This document shows positions 63,642 to 64,000 of a stretch of DNA of 64,000 nt, piece by piece (the first letter of the stretch is position 1; every line of letters begins with the position of its first letter). The notes below the pieces were generated by a model, which saw nothing but the letters and a program-made list of their open reading frames with translations, was not told where the DNA came from and ran no database searches. The stretch lies in the NCBI RefSeq assembly GCF_002095475.1, contig NZ_MLFR01000004.1, positions 186,001 to 250,000 of the forward strand, written 5' to 3'. The translations under genes and the position numbers were made by a program. Source of the DNA: Pantoea rwandensis (GTDB taxonomy: Bacteria; Pseudomonadota; Gammaproteobacteria; Enterobacterales; Enterobacteriaceae).

Positions 63642-64000
63642 ATGAAATTAGAAGATGGCTGGATCACCAGCGCGCGTAAAGTGCCATCGCCGCACTTTAA
63701 CCAACGACCGGAGAGTGAGATTCCGTCGTTACTGATAATTCATAACATCAGTTTGCCGCCGGGTGAATTTGGCGGCCCGTGGATTGATCAGTTATTTACC
63801 GGCACCTTGCCAGCTGATGCTCATCCTTATTTCGCCGATATCGCCCATTTACGCGTGGCGGCACACTGTTTGATACGTCGTGATGGAGAGTTAGTGCAGT
63901 ATGTTTCGTTCGATCAGCGTGCATGGCATGCGGGTGTATCAGCGTTTGCTGGGCGCGAAAACTGCAATGATTTCTCCATGGGCATCGAACTGGAGGGCAC
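63642..64000 (+). CDS. ampD: 1,6-anhydro-N-acetylmuramyl-L-alanine amidase AmpD, 5' part
   Basis: The first 119 residues of a protein of about 180, cut by the window end. AmpD is a cytoplasmic zinc amidase that removes the peptide from anhydro-muropeptides during wall recycling; its loss derepresses ampC beta-lactamase where ampR is present. The start MKLEDGWITSARKVPSPHF has AGGA nine bases upstream. The zinc ligand His34 (IIHNISLPPGEFGGPWID), AHCLIRRDGE, AWHAGVS and the catalytic-region Glu116 (GIELEG) are present; the second zinc histidine and the aspartate lie beyond the window. Confidence 0.97.
   Translation, partial: MKLEDGWITSARKVPSPHFNQRPESEIPSLLIIHNISLPPGEFGGPWIDQLFTGTLPADAHPYFADIAHLRVAAHCLIRRDGELVQYVSFDQRAWHAGVSAFAGRENCNDFSMGIELEG

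Overview
The window is an almost wholly colinear piece of an enterobacterial chromosome. Every recognisable protein matches its Escherichia coli counterpart closely in length and sequence, and the gene order follows the E. coli 0-2.5 minute region (carB to ampD). Differences argue for a relative rather than E. coli itself, and the Erwiniaceae (Pantoea or Erwinia type) are my best guess. A porin gene sits between carB and folA. The kef, ara and leuO genes found nearby in E. coli are missing. SgrS lacks an sgrT-like frame, and intergenic palindromes of the GGTCGCC-ATTAAT-GGCGACC kind are present. I saw no tRNA, rRNA, IS element, prophage, CRISPR array or transfer island.

Layout. 1-2711: 3' end of carB and a porin gene, each followed by a nearly identical terminator hairpin. 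2902-3441: folA. 3596-10428 (minus): the lptD-surA-pdxA-rsmA-apaG-apaH gene string (envelope assembly, vitamin B6, rRNA methylation, Ap4A hydrolysis). 10610-11422: djlA. 11488-17589 (minus): polB, rapA, rluA. 17755-18519: yabI. 18516-21911 (minus): thiBPQ thiamine ABC importer under a TPP riboswitch. 21952-25049: sgrR, the sugar-phosphate-stress RNA SgrS and setA. 25133-30048 (minus): leuABCD with leader peptide leuL, attenuator and promoter. 30718-32936: ilvIH. 33135-34145: cra.

34549-52436 holds the complete division and cell wall (dcw) cluster: mraZ rsmH ftsL ftsI murE murF mraY murD ftsW murG murC ddlB ftsQ ftsA ftsZ, followed by lpxC. The genes are packed with overlaps of a few bases, so they build lipid II and the division machinery from largely shared transcripts. 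secM-secA and mutT follow. Then come coaE-zapD-yacG (minus), guaC (plus), the type IV pilus-like set ppdD-hofB-hofC (minus), nadC (minus) and the 5' part of ampD.

Three otherwise intact genes carry single-base frameshifts: polB (one extra A in an A7 run), ddlB (one base short) and coaE (one base short). coaE encodes the last step of CoA synthesis and is normally essential, so at least that lesion is more likely a sequence error than a real mutation, and the other two deserve the same suspicion.

I did not find a new multi-gene system. The observations most worth checking are regulatory: a divergent SecM arrest peptide, a hairpin between ftsA and ftsZ whose stem differs from the E. coli one I remember while its flanks look the same, a porin leader that can hide its own ribosome binding site, and an SgrS that looks RNA-only.
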